Part shown: positions 39,846 to 49,127 of the stretch, piece by piece
How positions within the stretch are numbered: the first letter of the stretch is position 1
Layout: every line of letters starts with the position of its first letter
Assembly: GCF_002165135.1 (NCBI RefSeq)
Contig: NZ_NFZQ01000009.1
Coordinates: forward strand, 238,679 to 302,678
Reading direction: 5' to 3'
Length of the DNA: 64,000 bases
Source of the DNA: Pseudomonas sp. SID14000
GTDB lineage: Bacteria > Pseudomonadota > Gammaproteobacteria > Pseudomonadales > Pseudomonadaceae
Notes under the pieces: model-generated
What the model was told of the DNA's origin: nothing
Seen by the model: the letters and a program-made list of their open reading frames with translations, nothing else
The model's database searches: none
Translations under genes and position numbers: made by a program

Positions 39846-40880
39846 ATGCGCAAGCAGTTGAAACTGACCGCCCTGGCCCTGGGGCTGTTCGCCGCTGGCC
39901 AGGCCATGGCCGCAGACCTCACCGTGGTCTCGTTCGGCGGCGCCAACAAGGCGGCCCAGGTCAAGGCGTTCTACGAGCCGTGGGAGAAGGCCGGCAAAGG
40001 CAAGATCGTCGCTGGCGAGTACAACGGCGAAATGGCCAAGGTCAAAGCCATGGTCGACACCAAGAGCGTGTCGTGGAACCTGGTGGAAGTGGAGTCGCCA
40101 GAGCTGGCCCGCGGCTGTGACGAGGGCATGTTCGAAGAGCTCGACCCGGCTCTGTTCGGCAACGAGGGTGACTACGTGCCGGGCGCCATCCAGCCCTGCG
40201 GTGTGGGCTTCTTCGTGTGGTCCACGGTACTGGCCTACAACGCCGACAAGCTGAAGACCGCACCGACCAGCTGGGCCGATTTCTGGGACACCAAGAAATT
40301 CCCGGGCAAGCGCGGCCTGCGCAAGGGTGCCAAATACACCCTGGAATTCGCCCTGATGGCCGACGGGGTGGCGCCGAAGGACGTGTACCAGGTGCTGGGT
40401 ACCAAAGAGGGCGTGGACCGCGCCTTCAAGAAGCTCGACGAACTCAAGCCAAGCATCCAGTGGTGGGAAGCCGGCGCCCAGCCGCCGCAGTACCTGGCCT
40501 CGGGTGACGTGGTCATGAGCTCGGCCTACAACGGCCGCATCGCTGCGGTGCAGAAAGAGAGCAACCTCAAGGTGGTGTGGAACGGCGGCATCTACGACTT
40601 CGACGCCTGGGCCATTCCAAAAGGTGCCAAGGATGTCGAGGAAGCGAAGAAATTCATCGCCTTCAGCGTGCAGCCCGAGCAGCAGAAGACCTACTCCGAG
40701 AACATCGCCTACGGCCCGGCCAATTCCAAGGCCGTGAGCCTGCTGTCGGACGCGGTGAAGAAGGATATGCCGACCACGCCTGAAAACATCGCCAACCAGG
40801 TGCAGATCGACGTCGCCTTCTGGGCCGATAACAGCGAGCAGCTGGAGCAACGCTTCAACGCCTGGGCGGCGAAGAAGTAA
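39846..40880 (+). CDS. Polyamine/spermidine-type periplasmic substrate-binding protein
   Basis: 344 aa. Signal peptide MRKQLKLTALALGLFAAGQA cut after AMA. PotD/PotF-like SBP_bac_8 features: LTVVSFGGANKAAQVKAFYE, YDFDAWAIPKGAKDVEEAKK. It captures the substrate for the ATPase and permeases of this operon. The real start is ATG 39846; a hairpin lies between it and the permeases. Confidence 0.93.
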   Translation: MRKQLKLTALALGLFAAGQAMAADLTVVSFGGANKAAQVKAFYEPWEKAGKGKIVAGEYNGEMAKVKAMVDTKSVSWNLVEVESPELARGCDEGMFEELDPALFGNEGDYVPGAIQPCGVGFFVWSTVLAYNADKLKTAPTSWADFWDTKKFPGKRGLRKGAKYTLEFALMADGVAPKDVYQVLGTKEGVDRAFKKLDELKPSIQWWEAGAQPPQYLASGDVVMSSAYNGRIAAVQKESNLKVVWNGGIYDFDAWAIPKGAKDVEEAKKFIAFSVQPEQQKTYSENIAYGPANSKAVSLLSDAVKKDMPTTPENIANQVQIDVAFWADNSEQLEQRFNAWAAKK

Positions 40881-40893
40881 ACGTCCAGTGCAG

Positions 40894-40912
40894 GGGGCCG
40901 CAAAGCGGCCCC
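40894..40912. terminator. GGGGCCGC-AAA-GCGGCCCC hairpin inside the ABC operon
   Basis: A perfect 8-bp stem followed by ATTTTC between the binding-protein gene and the first permease. A partial terminator or RNA stop here would yield more binding protein than permease, a common arrangement; the effect is inferred. Confidence 0.65.
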
Positions 40913-40940
40913 ATTTTCAGTTCGTATCGCGGAGTTCGCC

Positions 40941-42188
40941 ATGGCCATTGCAGTGCCCCTCAAAGAAGGCGCAGGTCCAAGTCTCAAGCAGCGCCTCAAG
41001 CATGCCGAGCGGGTCAACCGCTGGAAAGCGCAGGCATTGATCGCGCCGCTGGCGCTGTTTCTCCTGCTGGTGTTCCTGGTGCCGATCGCAGCCCTGCTGT
41101 ACAAGAGCGTCGGTAACCCGGAGGTGGTAGGCGGCCTGCCGCGCACCGTGGGCGTCATCACCCAGTGGGATGGCAAGAGCCTGCCGGGTGAGGACGTGTA
41201 CAAGGCGTTGAGCCAGGACCTGGCCGAATCGCGCAAGAACCAGACCCTGGGCGACCTGTCCAAACGCCTGAACATGGAGCTGGCCGGCTATCGTAGCCTG
41301 TTGGCCAAGACCGCGCGGGCGCTGCCGTTCAAGAGCGAACCTGCTTCCTATAAAGATGCCTTGCAGGCCCTCGACGAGCGTTGGGGCGACCCGGCCTACT
41401 GGCAGGCGATCCGTCGCAACACCAGCACGGTCACCTCGTTCTACCTGTTGGCTTCGCTCGACCACCGTATCGATGACCTTGGCGAACTGGCCAAGGCCAC
41501 CCCGGACCAGGCCATTTACCTGGACATCTTCGCCCGCACCCTGTGGATGGGTGTGGTGATTACCGCCATTTGCCTGGTGCTGGCCTATCCGCTGGCCTAC
41601 CTGTTGGCCAACCTGCCGACTCGGCAGAGCAACCTGCTGATGATCCTGGTGCTGTTGCCGTTCTGGACCTCGATCCTGGTGCGGGTGGCGGCGTGGATCG
41701 TGCTGCTGCAGTCGGGTGGCCTGATCAACAGCGCGCTGATGGCCATGGGCATCATCGACCAGCCGCTGGAACTGGTGTTCAACCGTACCGGCGTGTACAT
41801 CTCGATGGTGCACATCCTGCTGCCGTTCATGATCCTGCCGCTGTACAGCGTGATGAAGGGCATTTCGCCCAGCTACATGCGCGCGGCGATCTCGCTGGGC
41901 TGCCACCCGTTCGCCAGCTTCTGGCGGGTCTACTTCCCGCAGACCTACGCCGGCGTTGGCGCCGGTTGCCTGCTGGTGTTCATCCTGGCCATCGGCTACT
42001 ACATCACCCCGGCACTGCTGGGCAGCCCGAACGACCAGATGGTCAGCTACTTCGTGGCCTTCTATACCAACACCAGCATCAACTGGGGCATGGCCACCGC
42101 GCTGGGTGGGCTGTTGCTGCTGGCGACCGTGCTGTTGTACCTGATCTATAGCTGGCTGGTCGGTGCCAGCCGCCTGCGCCTGAGCTGA
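40941..42188 (+). CDS. Polyamine-type ABC transporter permease 1
   Basis: 415 aa inner-membrane protein (PotB/PotH-like). First transmembrane segment ALIAPLALFLLLVFLVPIAA, then a long periplasmic loop (residues about 65-190) and five more segments from about 205. The EAA-type loop AISLGCHPFASFWRVYFPQT binds the ATPase. Start ATG 40941 with GGAG upstream; 12 bases separate it from permease 2. Confidence 0.93.
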   Translation: MAIAVPLKEGAGPSLKQRLKHAERVNRWKAQALIAPLALFLLLVFLVPIAALLYKSVGNPEVVGGLPRTVGVITQWDGKSLPGEDVYKALSQDLAESRKNQTLGDLSKRLNMELAGYRSLLAKTARALPFKSEPASYKDALQALDERWGDPAYWQAIRRNTSTVTSFYLLASLDHRIDDLGELAKATPDQAIYLDIFARTLWMGVVITAICLVLAYPLAYLLANLPTRQSNLLMILVLLPFWTSILVRVAAWIVLLQSGGLINSALMAMGIIDQPLELVFNRTGVYISMVHILLPFMILPLYSVMKGISPSYMRAAISLGCHPFASFWRVYFPQTYAGVGAGCLLVFILAIGYYITPALLGSPNDQMVSYFVAFYTNTSINWGMATALGGLLLLATVLLYLIYSWLVGASRLRLS

Positions 42189-42199
42189 GGAGCCTTGTC

Positions 42200-43027
42200 A
42201 TGCTGAGCCCTTACATGTCGCCCGTGGAGCGGGTGTGGTTCTACAGCCTGCGCATTCTTTGCGGCTTGATCTTGCTGTTCCTCATACTGCCGGTTCTGGT
42301 GATCGTGCCGCTATCGTTCAACAGTGGCAGTTTCCTGGTGTACCCGCTGCAGGGCTTCTCGCTGCAGTGGTACCAGGACTTCTTCGGCTCGGCCGAGTGG
42401 ATGCGGGCCTTGAAGAACAGCATCATCGTCGCTCCGGCGGCCACGGTGCTGGCCATGGTGTTCGGCACCCTGGCGGCCATCGGCCTGACCCGTGGCGACT
42501 TCCCGGGCAAGTCGCTGGTGATGGCGCTGGTAATTTCGCCGATGGTGGTGCCGGTGGTGATCATCGGTGTGGCCAGCTACCTGTTCTTCGCCCCGCTGGG
42601 CATGGGCAACAGCTTCACCTCGCTGATCCTGGTACATGCGGTACTGGGTGTGCCGTTCGTCATCATTACCGTGTCGGCGACCTTGCAGGGTTTCAACTAC
42701 AACCTGGTGCGCGCGGCAGCCAGCCTGGGTGCCTCTCCACTGCTGACTTTCCGCCGGGTGACCCTGCCGCTGATCGCGCCTGGGGTGATTTCGGGGGCAT
42801 TGTTCGCCTTTGCCACGTCGTTTGACGAAGTAGTGGTGACCCTGTTCCTGGCCGGGCCGGAGCAGGCGACCCTGCCGCGGCAGATGTTCAGTGGTATTCG
42901 CGAGAACCTGAGCCCGACCATTGCCGCGGCGGCGACCTTGCTGATTGCCTTCTCGGTGGTGCTGCTGCTGACCCTGGAGTGGTTGCGTGGGCGTAGCGAG
43001 AAGCTGAGAACCCAGCAGCCTGGTTGA
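42200..43027 (+). CDS. Polyamine-type ABC transporter permease 2
   Basis: 275 aa, PotC/PotI-like, with six membrane segments (e.g. GLILLFLILPVLVIVPLSFN, VVPVVIIGVASYLFF). The EAA loop AAASLGASPLLTFRRVTLPL contacts the ATPase. Last gene of the four-gene operon; start has GAGGAG upstream. A REP pair follows. Confidence 0.93.
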   Translation: MLSPYMSPVERVWFYSLRILCGLILLFLILPVLVIVPLSFNSGSFLVYPLQGFSLQWYQDFFGSAEWMRALKNSIIVAPAATVLAMVFGTLAAIGLTRGDFPGKSLVMALVISPMVVPVVIIGVASYLFFAPLGMGNSFTSLILVHAVLGVPFVIITVSATLQGFNYNLVRAAASLGASPLLTFRRVTLPLIAPGVISGALFAFATSFDEVVVTLFLAGPEQATLPRQMFSGIRENLSPTIAAAATLLIAFSVVLLLTLEWLRGRSEKLRTQQPG

Positions 43028-43046
43028 AGGTATGTTGCCTGTGCTC

Positions 43047-43118
43047 GCCTCTTCGCGGCTAAAGCCGCTCCCACAGGGTTTGTGCACCTGTGGGAGCGGC
43101 TTTAGCCGCGAAGAGGCC
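43047..43118. repeat. REP pair (REPIN), GGCTAAAGCC stem class
   Basis: Inverted halves 43047-43078 and 43087-43117, CCTCTTCGCGGCTAAAGCCG and complement, with a short 8-base spacer. It lies between the ABC operon and rpe. Confidence 0.92.
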
Positions 43119-43200
43119 AGTACAGGTTGATGCTAATCAGCCTTCATCCGCTTCCCTGGGTTACAATGCGCGCCACCGTGATTCTGCCAACAGGTGCGCC

Positions 43201-43875
43201 ATGCAGCCCTACGCTATTGCCCCCTCCATTCTCTCCGCCGATTTCGCCCGTCTGGGCGAGGACGTCGACAAGGTATTGGCCGCGGGTGCCGACATCGTCC
43301 ACTTCGATGTCATGGACAACCACTACGTGCCCAACCTGACCATCGGTCCGATGGTCTGCACCGCCCTGCGCAAGTACGGCGTCACCGCTCCGATCGACGT
43401 GCACCTGATGGTCAGCCCTGTCGACCGCATCATCGGCGACTTCATCGAAGCTGGCGCTACCTACATCACCTTCCACCCAGAAGCTTCGCAGCACATTGAC
43501 CGTTCGCTGCAACTGATCAAGGACGGTGGCTGCAAGGCCGGCCTGGTGTTCAACCCGGCCACCAGCCTGGATGCCCTGAAGTACGTGATGGACAAGGTCG
43601 ACATGGTGCTGCTGATGAGCGTCAACCCAGGTTTCGGCGGGCAGAAGTTCATCCCTGGTACCCTCGACAAGCTGCGCGAGGCGCGTGCGCTGATCGATGC
43701 CAGTGGCCGTGATATCCGCCTGGAAATCGACGGTGGCGTCAACGTCAATAACATCCGCGAGATCGCTGCCGCTGGCGCCGACACCTTCGTGGCCGGCTCG
43801 GCGATCTTCAACGCCCCGGACTACCAGGAAGTCATCGCCAGGATGCGCGCCGAACTGGCTCAGGCCCGGCCATGA
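43201..43875 (+). CDS. rpe: Ribulose-phosphate 3-epimerase
   Basis: 224 aa TIM barrel: [52 protein letters not shown] and [11 protein letters not shown], with the metal-binding His and Asp residues in place. It interconverts ribulose-5-P and xylulose-5-P in the pentose phosphate pathway. The start at 43201 gives the usual length; an upstream extension would run through the REP pair. gph overlaps its end. Confidence 0.97.
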   Translation: MQPYAIAPSILSADFARLGEDVDKVLAAGADIVHFDVMDNHYVPNLTIGPMVCTALRKYGVTAPIDVHLMVSPVDRIIGDFIEAGATYITFHPEASQHIDRSLQLIKDGGCKAGLVFNPATSLDALKYVMDKVDMVLLMSVNPGFGGQKFIPGTLDKLREARALIDASGRDIRLEIDGGVNVNNIREIAAAGADTFVAGSAIFNAPDYQEVIARMRAELAQARP

Positions 43876-44690
43876 GCGGCTTCGAGCAGCTGTTCCCGGG
43901 GACGCTGCCCAGGCTGGTGATGTTCGATCTGGACGGTACCCTGATCGATTCCGTACCAGACCTGGCCGCCGCCGTGGACCGCATGCTGCTCGAACTGGGG
44001 CGCCCGCCTGCAGGTCTGGAGGCGGTGCGCCATTGGGTGGGCAACGGCGCCCAGGTGTTGGTGCGTCGGGCGCTGGCCGGTGGTATCGACCACGCCGCGG
44101 TGGACGATGTGCTGGCTGCCCAGGCGCTGGCATTGTTCATGGATGCCTATGCCGAAAGCCACGAACTGACCGTGGTCTACCCCGGTGTGCAGGACACCCT
44201 GCGCTGGCTGCGCAAGCAGGGCGTGGAGATGGCGCTGATCACCAACAAGCCCGAGCGCTTCGTTGGCCCATTGCTCGACCAGATGAAGATCGGCAACTAC
44301 TTCCGCTGGATCATCGGCGGCGACACCCTGCCACAGAAAAAGCCCGACCCGGCGGCGCTGCTGTTCGTCATGCAGATGGCCGGCGTTACCCCGCAACAGT
44401 CGCTGTTCGTCGGCGATTCGCGCAGTGACGTGCTGGCGGCCAAGGCGGCTGGCGTGCAGTGCGTGGGGCTGACCTACGGTTACAACCATGGCCGGCCGAT
44501 CCACGACGAATCCCCCAGTCTGGTGATTGACGACCTGCGCGCATTGTTGCCCGGTTGCGCAGACCCGGCCACTGGGATAACGTTGGCGGACCTTCAAGCC
44601 TCACAAGACAGAGAGTCCACCGTGGCGGTTACTGGCAAATTCTGGATGAAAGTCATCAAGGCCCTGGCCCGTTGGCGTTGGCGCGCCTGA
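43872..44690 (+). CDS. gph: Phosphoglycolate phosphatase, with trp leader peptide as C-terminus
   Basis: 272 aa HAD-superfamily phosphatase. Nucleophile DxD in [11 protein letters not shown] (Asp19, Asp21), [10 protein letters not shown], then [15 protein letters not shown] and [20 protein letters not shown]. It removes phosphate from 2-phosphoglycolate. The last 14 codons (44646-44690, [14 protein letters not shown] plus stop) are the same, in frame, as the trpE leader peptide, so one stretch of sequence serves two roles. The C-terminal tail is longer than the enterobacterial Gph. rpe ends within its start (ATGA). Confidence 0.93.
   Translation: MSGFEQLFPGTLPRLVMFDLDGTLIDSVPDLAAAVDRMLLELGRPPAGLEAVRHWVGNGAQVLVRRALAGGIDHAAVDDVLAAQALALFMDAYAESHELTVVYPGVQDTLRWLRKQGVEMALITNKPERFVGPLLDQMKIGNYFRWIIGGDTLPQKKPDPAALLFVMQMAGVTPQQSLFVGDSRSDVLAAKAAGVQCVGLTYGYNHGRPIHDESPSLVIDDLRALLPGCADPATGITLADLQASQDRESTVAVTGKFWMKVIKALARWRWRA
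44646..44690 (+). CDS. trpL: trpE leader peptide (trpL), nested in gph
   Basis: ATG to TGA encodes [14 protein letters not shown] with two Trp codons separated by one Arg. The stop is followed within about 10 bases by a GC-rich hairpin. This is the standard layout of Trp attenuation: stalling at the Trp codons should favour read-through into trpE. Attenuation of trpE and trpGDC by leader peptides has been reported in P. putida. An alternative in-frame GTG at 44622 after GAGAG would add eight residues and one more Trp. Confidence 0.85.
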   Translation: MKVIKALARWRWRA

Positions 44691-44699
44691 CTTTAGCCT

Positions 44700-44715
44700 G
44701 CCGGCGCGTGCCGGC
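44700..44715 (+). terminator. trpE attenuator hairpin
   Basis: GCCGGC-GCGT-GCCGGC 10 bases past the trpL stop, followed by CCGTCCGTTTGCC. It has no long U-run, so its strength as a terminator is uncertain; its position matches the equivalent hairpin before trpG. Confidence 0.6.
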
Positions 44716-44759
44716 CCGTCCGTTTGCCTGACCTATTGCTGCTTGCCACGAGGCTACCC

Positions 44760-46241
44760 ATGATCCGCGAAGAATTCCTGCGCCTGGCCGCTGCCGGCTA
44801 CAACCGCATTCCCCTGGCCTGCGAGACCCTGGCCGACTTCGATACGCCCCTCTCTATCTACCTGAAACTGGCCGACCAGCCCAACTCGTACCTGCTCGAA
44901 TCGGTGCAGGGCGGCGAGAAATGGGGCCGTTACTCCATGATCGGCTTGCCGTCGCGCACCGTGATGCGTGTGCACGGTTACCACGTCAGCATCCTGCAGG
45001 ATGGGGTGGAGGTGGAAAGCCACGATGTCGAAGACCCGCTGGCCTTCGTCGAAACCTTCAAGGACCGTTACAAGGTTGCCGATATCCCCGGCCTGCCGCG
45101 CTTCAACGGCGGCCTGGTCGGCTACTTCGGCTACGATTGCGTGCGCTATGTGGAGAAGCGCCTGGGCGCCTGCCCCAACCCGGACCCGCTGGGCGTGCCG
45201 GACATCCTGTTGATGGTGTCCGATGCAGTGGTGGTGTTCGACAACCTGGCGGGCAAGATGCACGCGATCGTGCTGGTCGACCCGACTGAAGAGCAGGCTT
45301 TCGAACACGGCCAGGCACGCCTGCAAGGCCTGCTGGAAACCCTGCGTCAGCCGATCACCCCACGCCGTGGCCTGGAGCTGGGTGGCCCGCAGGCTGCCGA
45401 GCCGGAATTCCGCTCCAGCTATACCCGCGAGGATTACGAGAACGCCGTCGGACGCATCAAGGAATACATCCTGGCCGGTGACTGCATGCAGGTGGTGCCG
45501 TCGCAGCGCATGTCGATCGACTTCAAGGCTGCGCCAATCGACCTGTACCGCGCTCTGCGCTGCTTCAACCCGACGCCGTACATGTACTTCTTCAACTTTG
45601 GCGACTTCCATGTGGTCGGCAGCTCGCCCGAGGTGCTGGTACGCGTCGAGGACAACCTGGTCACCGTGCGCCCGATTGCCGGCACCCGCCCGCGTGGAGC
45701 TAGCGAGGAGGCCGACCGCGCGCTGGAAGACGACCTGCTGTCGGACGACAAGGAAATTGCCGAACACCTGATGTTGATCGACCTGGGCCGTAACGACGTC
45801 GGTCGCGTGTCCTCGACTGGCAGCGTGCGCCTGACCGAGAAGATGGTGATCGAGCGCTATTCCAATGTGATGCACATTGTGTCCAACGTCACTGGCCAGC
45901 TGCGCGAAGGGCTGACGGCGATGGACGCATTGCGGGCGATCCTGCCGGCCGGTACGCTTTCGGGGGCGCCGAAGATTCGTGCGATGGAGATCATCGATGA
46001 GCTGGAGCCGGTCAAGCGTGGGGTTTACGGTGGGGCGGTCGGTTACTTTGCCTGGAATGGCAACATGGATACCGCCATTGCCATCCGTACCGCGGTAATC
46101 AAGGACGGTGAGCTGCATGTGCAGGCCGGTGGCGGCATCGTTGCCGACTCGGTGCCGGCGCTGGAGTGGGAAGAAACCATCAACAAGCGCCGGGCGATGT
46201 TCCGCGCGGTGGCGCTGGCTGAGCAGACTTCGGCCAAATAA
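44760..46241 (+). CDS. trpE: Anthranilate synthase component I
   Basis: 493 aa. Starts [20 protein letters not shown]; the feedback-inhibition element LLESVQ is at residues 45-50; the chorismate-binding catalytic part carries [36 protein letters not shown] and [11 protein letters not shown], ending with [17 protein letters not shown]. With TrpG it converts chorismate to anthranilate. The start at 44760 sits 44 bases after the attenuator hairpin; an earlier in-frame codon at 44724 is unlikely. Not adjacent to trpG here. Confidence 0.97.
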   Translation: MIREEFLRLAAAGYNRIPLACETLADFDTPLSIYLKLADQPNSYLLESVQGGEKWGRYSMIGLPSRTVMRVHGYHVSILQDGVEVESHDVEDPLAFVETFKDRYKVADIPGLPRFNGGLVGYFGYDCVRYVEKRLGACPNPDPLGVPDILLMVSDAVVVFDNLAGKMHAIVLVDPTEEQAFEHGQARLQGLLETLRQPITPRRGLELGGPQAAEPEFRSSYTREDYENAVGRIKEYILAGDCMQVVPSQRMSIDFKAAPIDLYRALRCFNPTPYMYFFNFGDFHVVGSSPEVLVRVEDNLVTVRPIAGTRPRGASEEADRALEDDLLSDDKEIAEHLMLIDLGRNDVGRVSSTGSVRLTEKMVIERYSNVMHIVSNVTGQLREGLTAMDALRAILPAGTLSGAPKIRAMEIIDELEPVKRGVYGGAVGYFAWNGNMDTAIAIRTAVIKDGELHVQAGGGIVADSVPALEWEETINKRRAMFRAVALAEQTSAK

Positions 46242-46248
46242 ATTGATA

Positions 46249-46267
46249 GGGGCCGCAGAGCGGCCCC
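46249..46267. terminator. GGGGCCGC-AGA-GCGGCCCC hairpin after trpE
   Basis: A perfect 8-bp stem between the convergent trpE and estP stops, the same hairpin as at four other gene ends. It could serve both transcripts. Confidence 0.65.
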
Positions 46268-46273
46268 ATCAGT

Positions 46274-48154
46274 TCAGAAGTCGACGCTGACGCCCAAACT
46301 CACCCCCTGCTGGGTCAACTTATCACTCTTGCGCCAGTTGTAGTTGCCGCGCAAATGCACCCCCGCCACCACTTCATGGCTCACCCCCAGGCTCGCCCGG
46401 GTCAGGTCGCTGTGCGGCGTATACCCGGTCAGGGTGAAGTCGTTCGCTGGCAGGCTGGTCAGGTGCATCGTCACATCCTGCTGGTCATCCTCAAACTCAT
46501 GTTCCTGTGCCACCTCGGCGACCAGCCGGGTACTCGGCAGTACCTGCACACTGCCCAGCAACCCCACGCCCAAACGGCGTGAGGTACGTTCCTGGTCATC
46601 GAAGCCCAGCGCCGTCGAACGCCCGCTCTTCTCGTCATAGCCATCCACCTTCACCCGTGCATAGTCGGCGCTGATGAACGGCGCCAGCTGCCAGCTGCTG
46701 CCCTCGGCCGCCAGGTTGTAGCCCAGCCGCCCTGACATCGCCCAGGCCTCGCCATCGGTGTCGCCCTTTTCGCTGCGGTCGTTCACGCCAAGAGCGAAGG
46801 TGCGCTTGAGGTCGCTGTAGTCCAGGTGCCCGGCGGTCAGCGCCGCGTCGGCCCACCAGCGGTCCTGGCGGTATTGGGCGAAGGCGCTGGCCAGGTAGCT
46901 ATCCAGCTTGTAGTCCGAGTCCTGTTCGCCGGCTTCCAGCTTCTGCCGGTATACGCCGCCGGCCAGGCCCAGGCGCCAGGCATCGTTCAGGCGGTAGCTG
47001 CCGCCCAAGGTCAGGTTAAAGCCGCGGCCGTCCCCGCTGGCTGCGCTGCGCTGGCCGTCGAAGTCGAGGTCCTGGGCTCCAGTGGCGACGAAGGCCTGCC
47101 ACTGGCCAACTGCCTGCCAGGGTGTCTGCCACTGGTTGCGCAATTCATCCTGGTGGGCGCGCAGGCTGGCGTGGGCCATTTCCGGCAGCAGGGTCAGTTC
47201 CCAAGGGGCAGCGATGATCGAATAGGCGTAGTCGGCAATCAGTTGCTGGCCGGCGATGGTCGGGTGCACCGAGTCGTTGAACAGCAGCTTGGTCGGATCT
47301 GGCGTGATGCCGTTGATGCCATATACCGGGTTTTCCAGGCAGCCTTCACCGCTGTAGCAGGTGCCGACCAGATTCTGGCCGGTGGCCAGGCCGAACTGGT
47401 CAGGGCTGGCCAGCGCTTCGCTCAGCAACACAGGGATGTTCAGCGGAATGATTTCGGCATCGATCTGCCCCAACTGGCTGAGCAGCGACTGGTTGAACGC
47501 ACCGGACAGCAGCGACAACTGGTTCTGCCCCGGCGTGCCGCTGTAGTTCGGGGTCTGGCCGAGGTCGGGCAGCAGCCAGACCATGATGTAGCGGGCGCCA
47601 CCTTGCTGCAGGGCCTTCGCGCTCTCGGCCAGGCGGGTGCCAGCGGCAACGGCATCGGCCGGGCTCTTGACCAGGCCTTGCAGGAAGTCGTTGCCGCCAC
47701 CGGTCAGGTAGTACAACGCGTTGGGGTCGGCGCGCAGGCCGTTGGCCAGGTAGCCCGGTTTTTCTCGCAGTACCTGCCCGGCGCCGGGGCGCCCGGGTGG
47801 GATGACTGTCTTGGACGTAGTGGTGATCGAATCCAGGATCTGCTGGGTGGTATAGCCGCCAACGGCCCAGTTGTTGCCGTCGGGAACTCCCAGTGCCGGG
47901 TTGATGGGGGAGGTGGAAGGGCCCAGCGCTGTCGGGTCTACCCCTAGCCGTCCACCAAGGATCATCGGCGACACCGGCGCATAATTGCCATCGGCATCGC
48001 GGTTGGTAAAGCGCACTCCGCCAAACTGTCCCGCGTCGCTGAGGCTGTCGCCAAACACGATCATGCTGGAGTAGGGAGAGGGGGCGGCGAAGGCCTGGCT
48101 GCAGGCTAAGCCCAATGAGGCGAGGGTAAAGCGCAATAACGGTGCTTTTCGCAT
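46274..48154 (-). CDS. estP: GDSL autotransporter esterase (EstA/EstP family)
   Basis: 626 aa. Signal peptide ([23 protein letters not shown]), then a GDSL passenger: Ser37 in [13 protein letters not shown], Asn155 in GGGNDFLQG, Asp294 and His297 in LFNDSVHP. The C-terminal about 270 residues form a type V beta-barrel ending in [10 protein letters not shown], the terminal Phe expected for outer-membrane insertion. EstA of P. aeruginosa is a surface lipase-like esterase affecting rhamnolipid production and motility. It sits between trpE and trpG on the opposite strand. Confidence 0.93.
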   Translation of the reverse strand: MRKAPLLRFTLASLGLACSQAFAAPSPYSSMIVFGDSLSDAGQFGGVRFTNRDADGNYAPVSPMILGGRLGVDPTALGPSTSPINPALGVPDGNNWAVGGYTTQQILDSITTTSKTVIPPGRPGAGQVLREKPGYLANGLRADPNALYYLTGGGNDFLQGLVKSPADAVAAGTRLAESAKALQQGGARYIMVWLLPDLGQTPNYSGTPGQNQLSLLSGAFNQSLLSQLGQIDAEIIPLNIPVLLSEALASPDQFGLATGQNLVGTCYSGEGCLENPVYGINGITPDPTKLLFNDSVHPTIAGQQLIADYAYSIIAAPWELTLLPEMAHASLRAHQDELRNQWQTPWQAVGQWQAFVATGAQDLDFDGQRSAASGDGRGFNLTLGGSYRLNDAWRLGLAGGVYRQKLEAGEQDSDYKLDSYLASAFAQYRQDRWWADAALTAGHLDYSDLKRTFALGVNDRSEKGDTDGEAWAMSGRLGYNLAAEGSSWQLAPFISADYARVKVDGYDEKSGRSTALGFDDQERTSRRLGVGLLGSVQVLPSTRLVAEVAQEHEFEDDQQDVTMHLTSLPANDFTLTGYTPHSDLTRASLGVSHEVVAGVHLRGNYNWRKSDKLTQQGVSLGVSVDF

Positions 48155-48343
48155 CTGGGAATATCCTTTTCTTTGTTTTTTATGAAGGACAACCCGATCG
48201 ACCTTAGCAAATCGCAGGGCATCCCTCCCAAGTCCATTCGTTTCCCCGTGTTTACAGGCATATTGCGCCCGCCGCCCCGGTAGGCTACTGTGCCGTGACG
48301 TATGAGCGAGACCTATCCTGTGTTGATCGTCAGCAAACTCTTG
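48155..48343. other. Divergent gap between estP and the trpG leader
   Basis: About 190 bases with T-rich stretches just upstream of estP (CTTTTCTTTGTTTTTTATG on the plus strand). It must carry the estP promoter on one side and the trpGDC promoter on the other. TTTACA at 48251 is a poor match and no confident -10 was found. Confidence 0.4.
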
Positions 48344-48388
48344 ATGCGCGTAATCAAGGCCCACGCCCGTTGGCGTTGGCGCGCCTGA
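48344..48388 (+). CDS. trpG leader peptide (trpL-like)
   Basis: ATG to TGA encodes [14 protein letters not shown], almost the same as the trpE leader. Upstream in-frame ATG at 48302 would lengthen it to 28 residues ([14 protein letters not shown] then the core). A GC-rich hairpin follows. Presumed to attenuate trpGDC in response to charged tRNA-Trp, in parallel with trpE. Confidence 0.8.
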   Translation: MRVIKAHARWRWRA

Positions 48389-48399
48389 CTTTATCTTCT

Positions 48400-48414
48400 G
48401 CCGGCCCGTCCGGC
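48400..48414 (+). terminator. trpG attenuator hairpin
   Basis: GCCGG-CCCGT-CCGGC, 11 bases past the leader stop, followed by CCGCCCCCGTTTGCC. Equivalent to the trpE hairpin; no long U-run. Confidence 0.55.
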
Positions 48415-48524
48415 CCGCCCCCGTTTGCCTTCCTGTCTACCGCACCTTGTGGCAAAGCCGCGCCTGTTGGCGGGTGCAGAAAGGTTCGAATTCTGAAGTC
48501 AGTAGATTCAAGAGGTTTAACCCG

Positions 48525-49118
48525 ATGTTACTGATGATCGACAATTACGACTCATTCACTTACAACGTCGTTCAGTACCTTGGCGAGCTGGGTGCCGAGG
48601 TAAAGGTCATTCGCAATGACGAAATGACCATCTCCCAGATCGAAGCCCTCAACCCCGAGCGCATCGTCGTATCTCCAGGCCCGTGCACGCCGAGCGAGGC
48701 GGGCGTTTCCATCGAGGCCATCCTGCATTTTGCCGGCAAGCTGCCGATCCTCGGCGTATGCCTGGGCCATCAGTCCATCGGCCAGGCCTTTGGCGGCGAT
48801 GTGGTACGTGCCCGTCAGGTAATGCACGGCAAGACCAGCCCGGTCCACCACCGCGACCTGGGTGTGTTCGCCGGCCTCAACAACCCGTTGACCGTGACCC
48901 GTTACCACTCGCTGGTGGTGAAGCGCGAAACCTTGCCCGAGTGCCTGGAAGTGACCGCCTGGACCGCTCATGCTGACGGTTCGGTCGACGAGATCATGGG
49001 CCTGCGCCACAAAACGCTGAATATCGAAGGGGTGCAGTTCCACCCCGAGTCGATCCTGACCGAACAGGGCCACGAACTGTTCGCCAACTTCCTCAAGCAG
49101 ACCGGCGGCCGCCGCTAA
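48525..49118 (+). CDS. trpG: Anthranilate synthase component II (glutamine amidotransferase)
   Basis: 197 aa class I amidotransferase: [32 protein letters not shown], nucleophile Cys79 in [17 protein letters not shown], and [15 protein letters not shown] with the catalytic His-Glu pair. It supplies ammonia to TrpE. Start at 48525 after AGAGG. First gene of trpGDC, whose members are closely spaced; regulated by the leader at 48344. Confidence 0.97.
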   Translation: MLLMIDNYDSFTYNVVQYLGELGAEVKVIRNDEMTISQIEALNPERIVVSPGPCTPSEAGVSIEAILHFAGKLPILGVCLGHQSIGQAFGGDVVRARQVMHGKTSPVHHRDLGVFAGLNNPLTVTRYHSLVVKRETLPECLEVTAWTAHADGSVDEIMGLRHKTLNIEGVQFHPESILTEQGHELFANFLKQTGGRR

Positions 49119-49127
49119 GGATCGAAC

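Noticed and set aside
46242..48524. Pyocin or prophage genes between trpE and trpG
   Set aside because: Only estP and the leader are found here; there are no phage-tail, lysis or regulatory genes of a tailocin.
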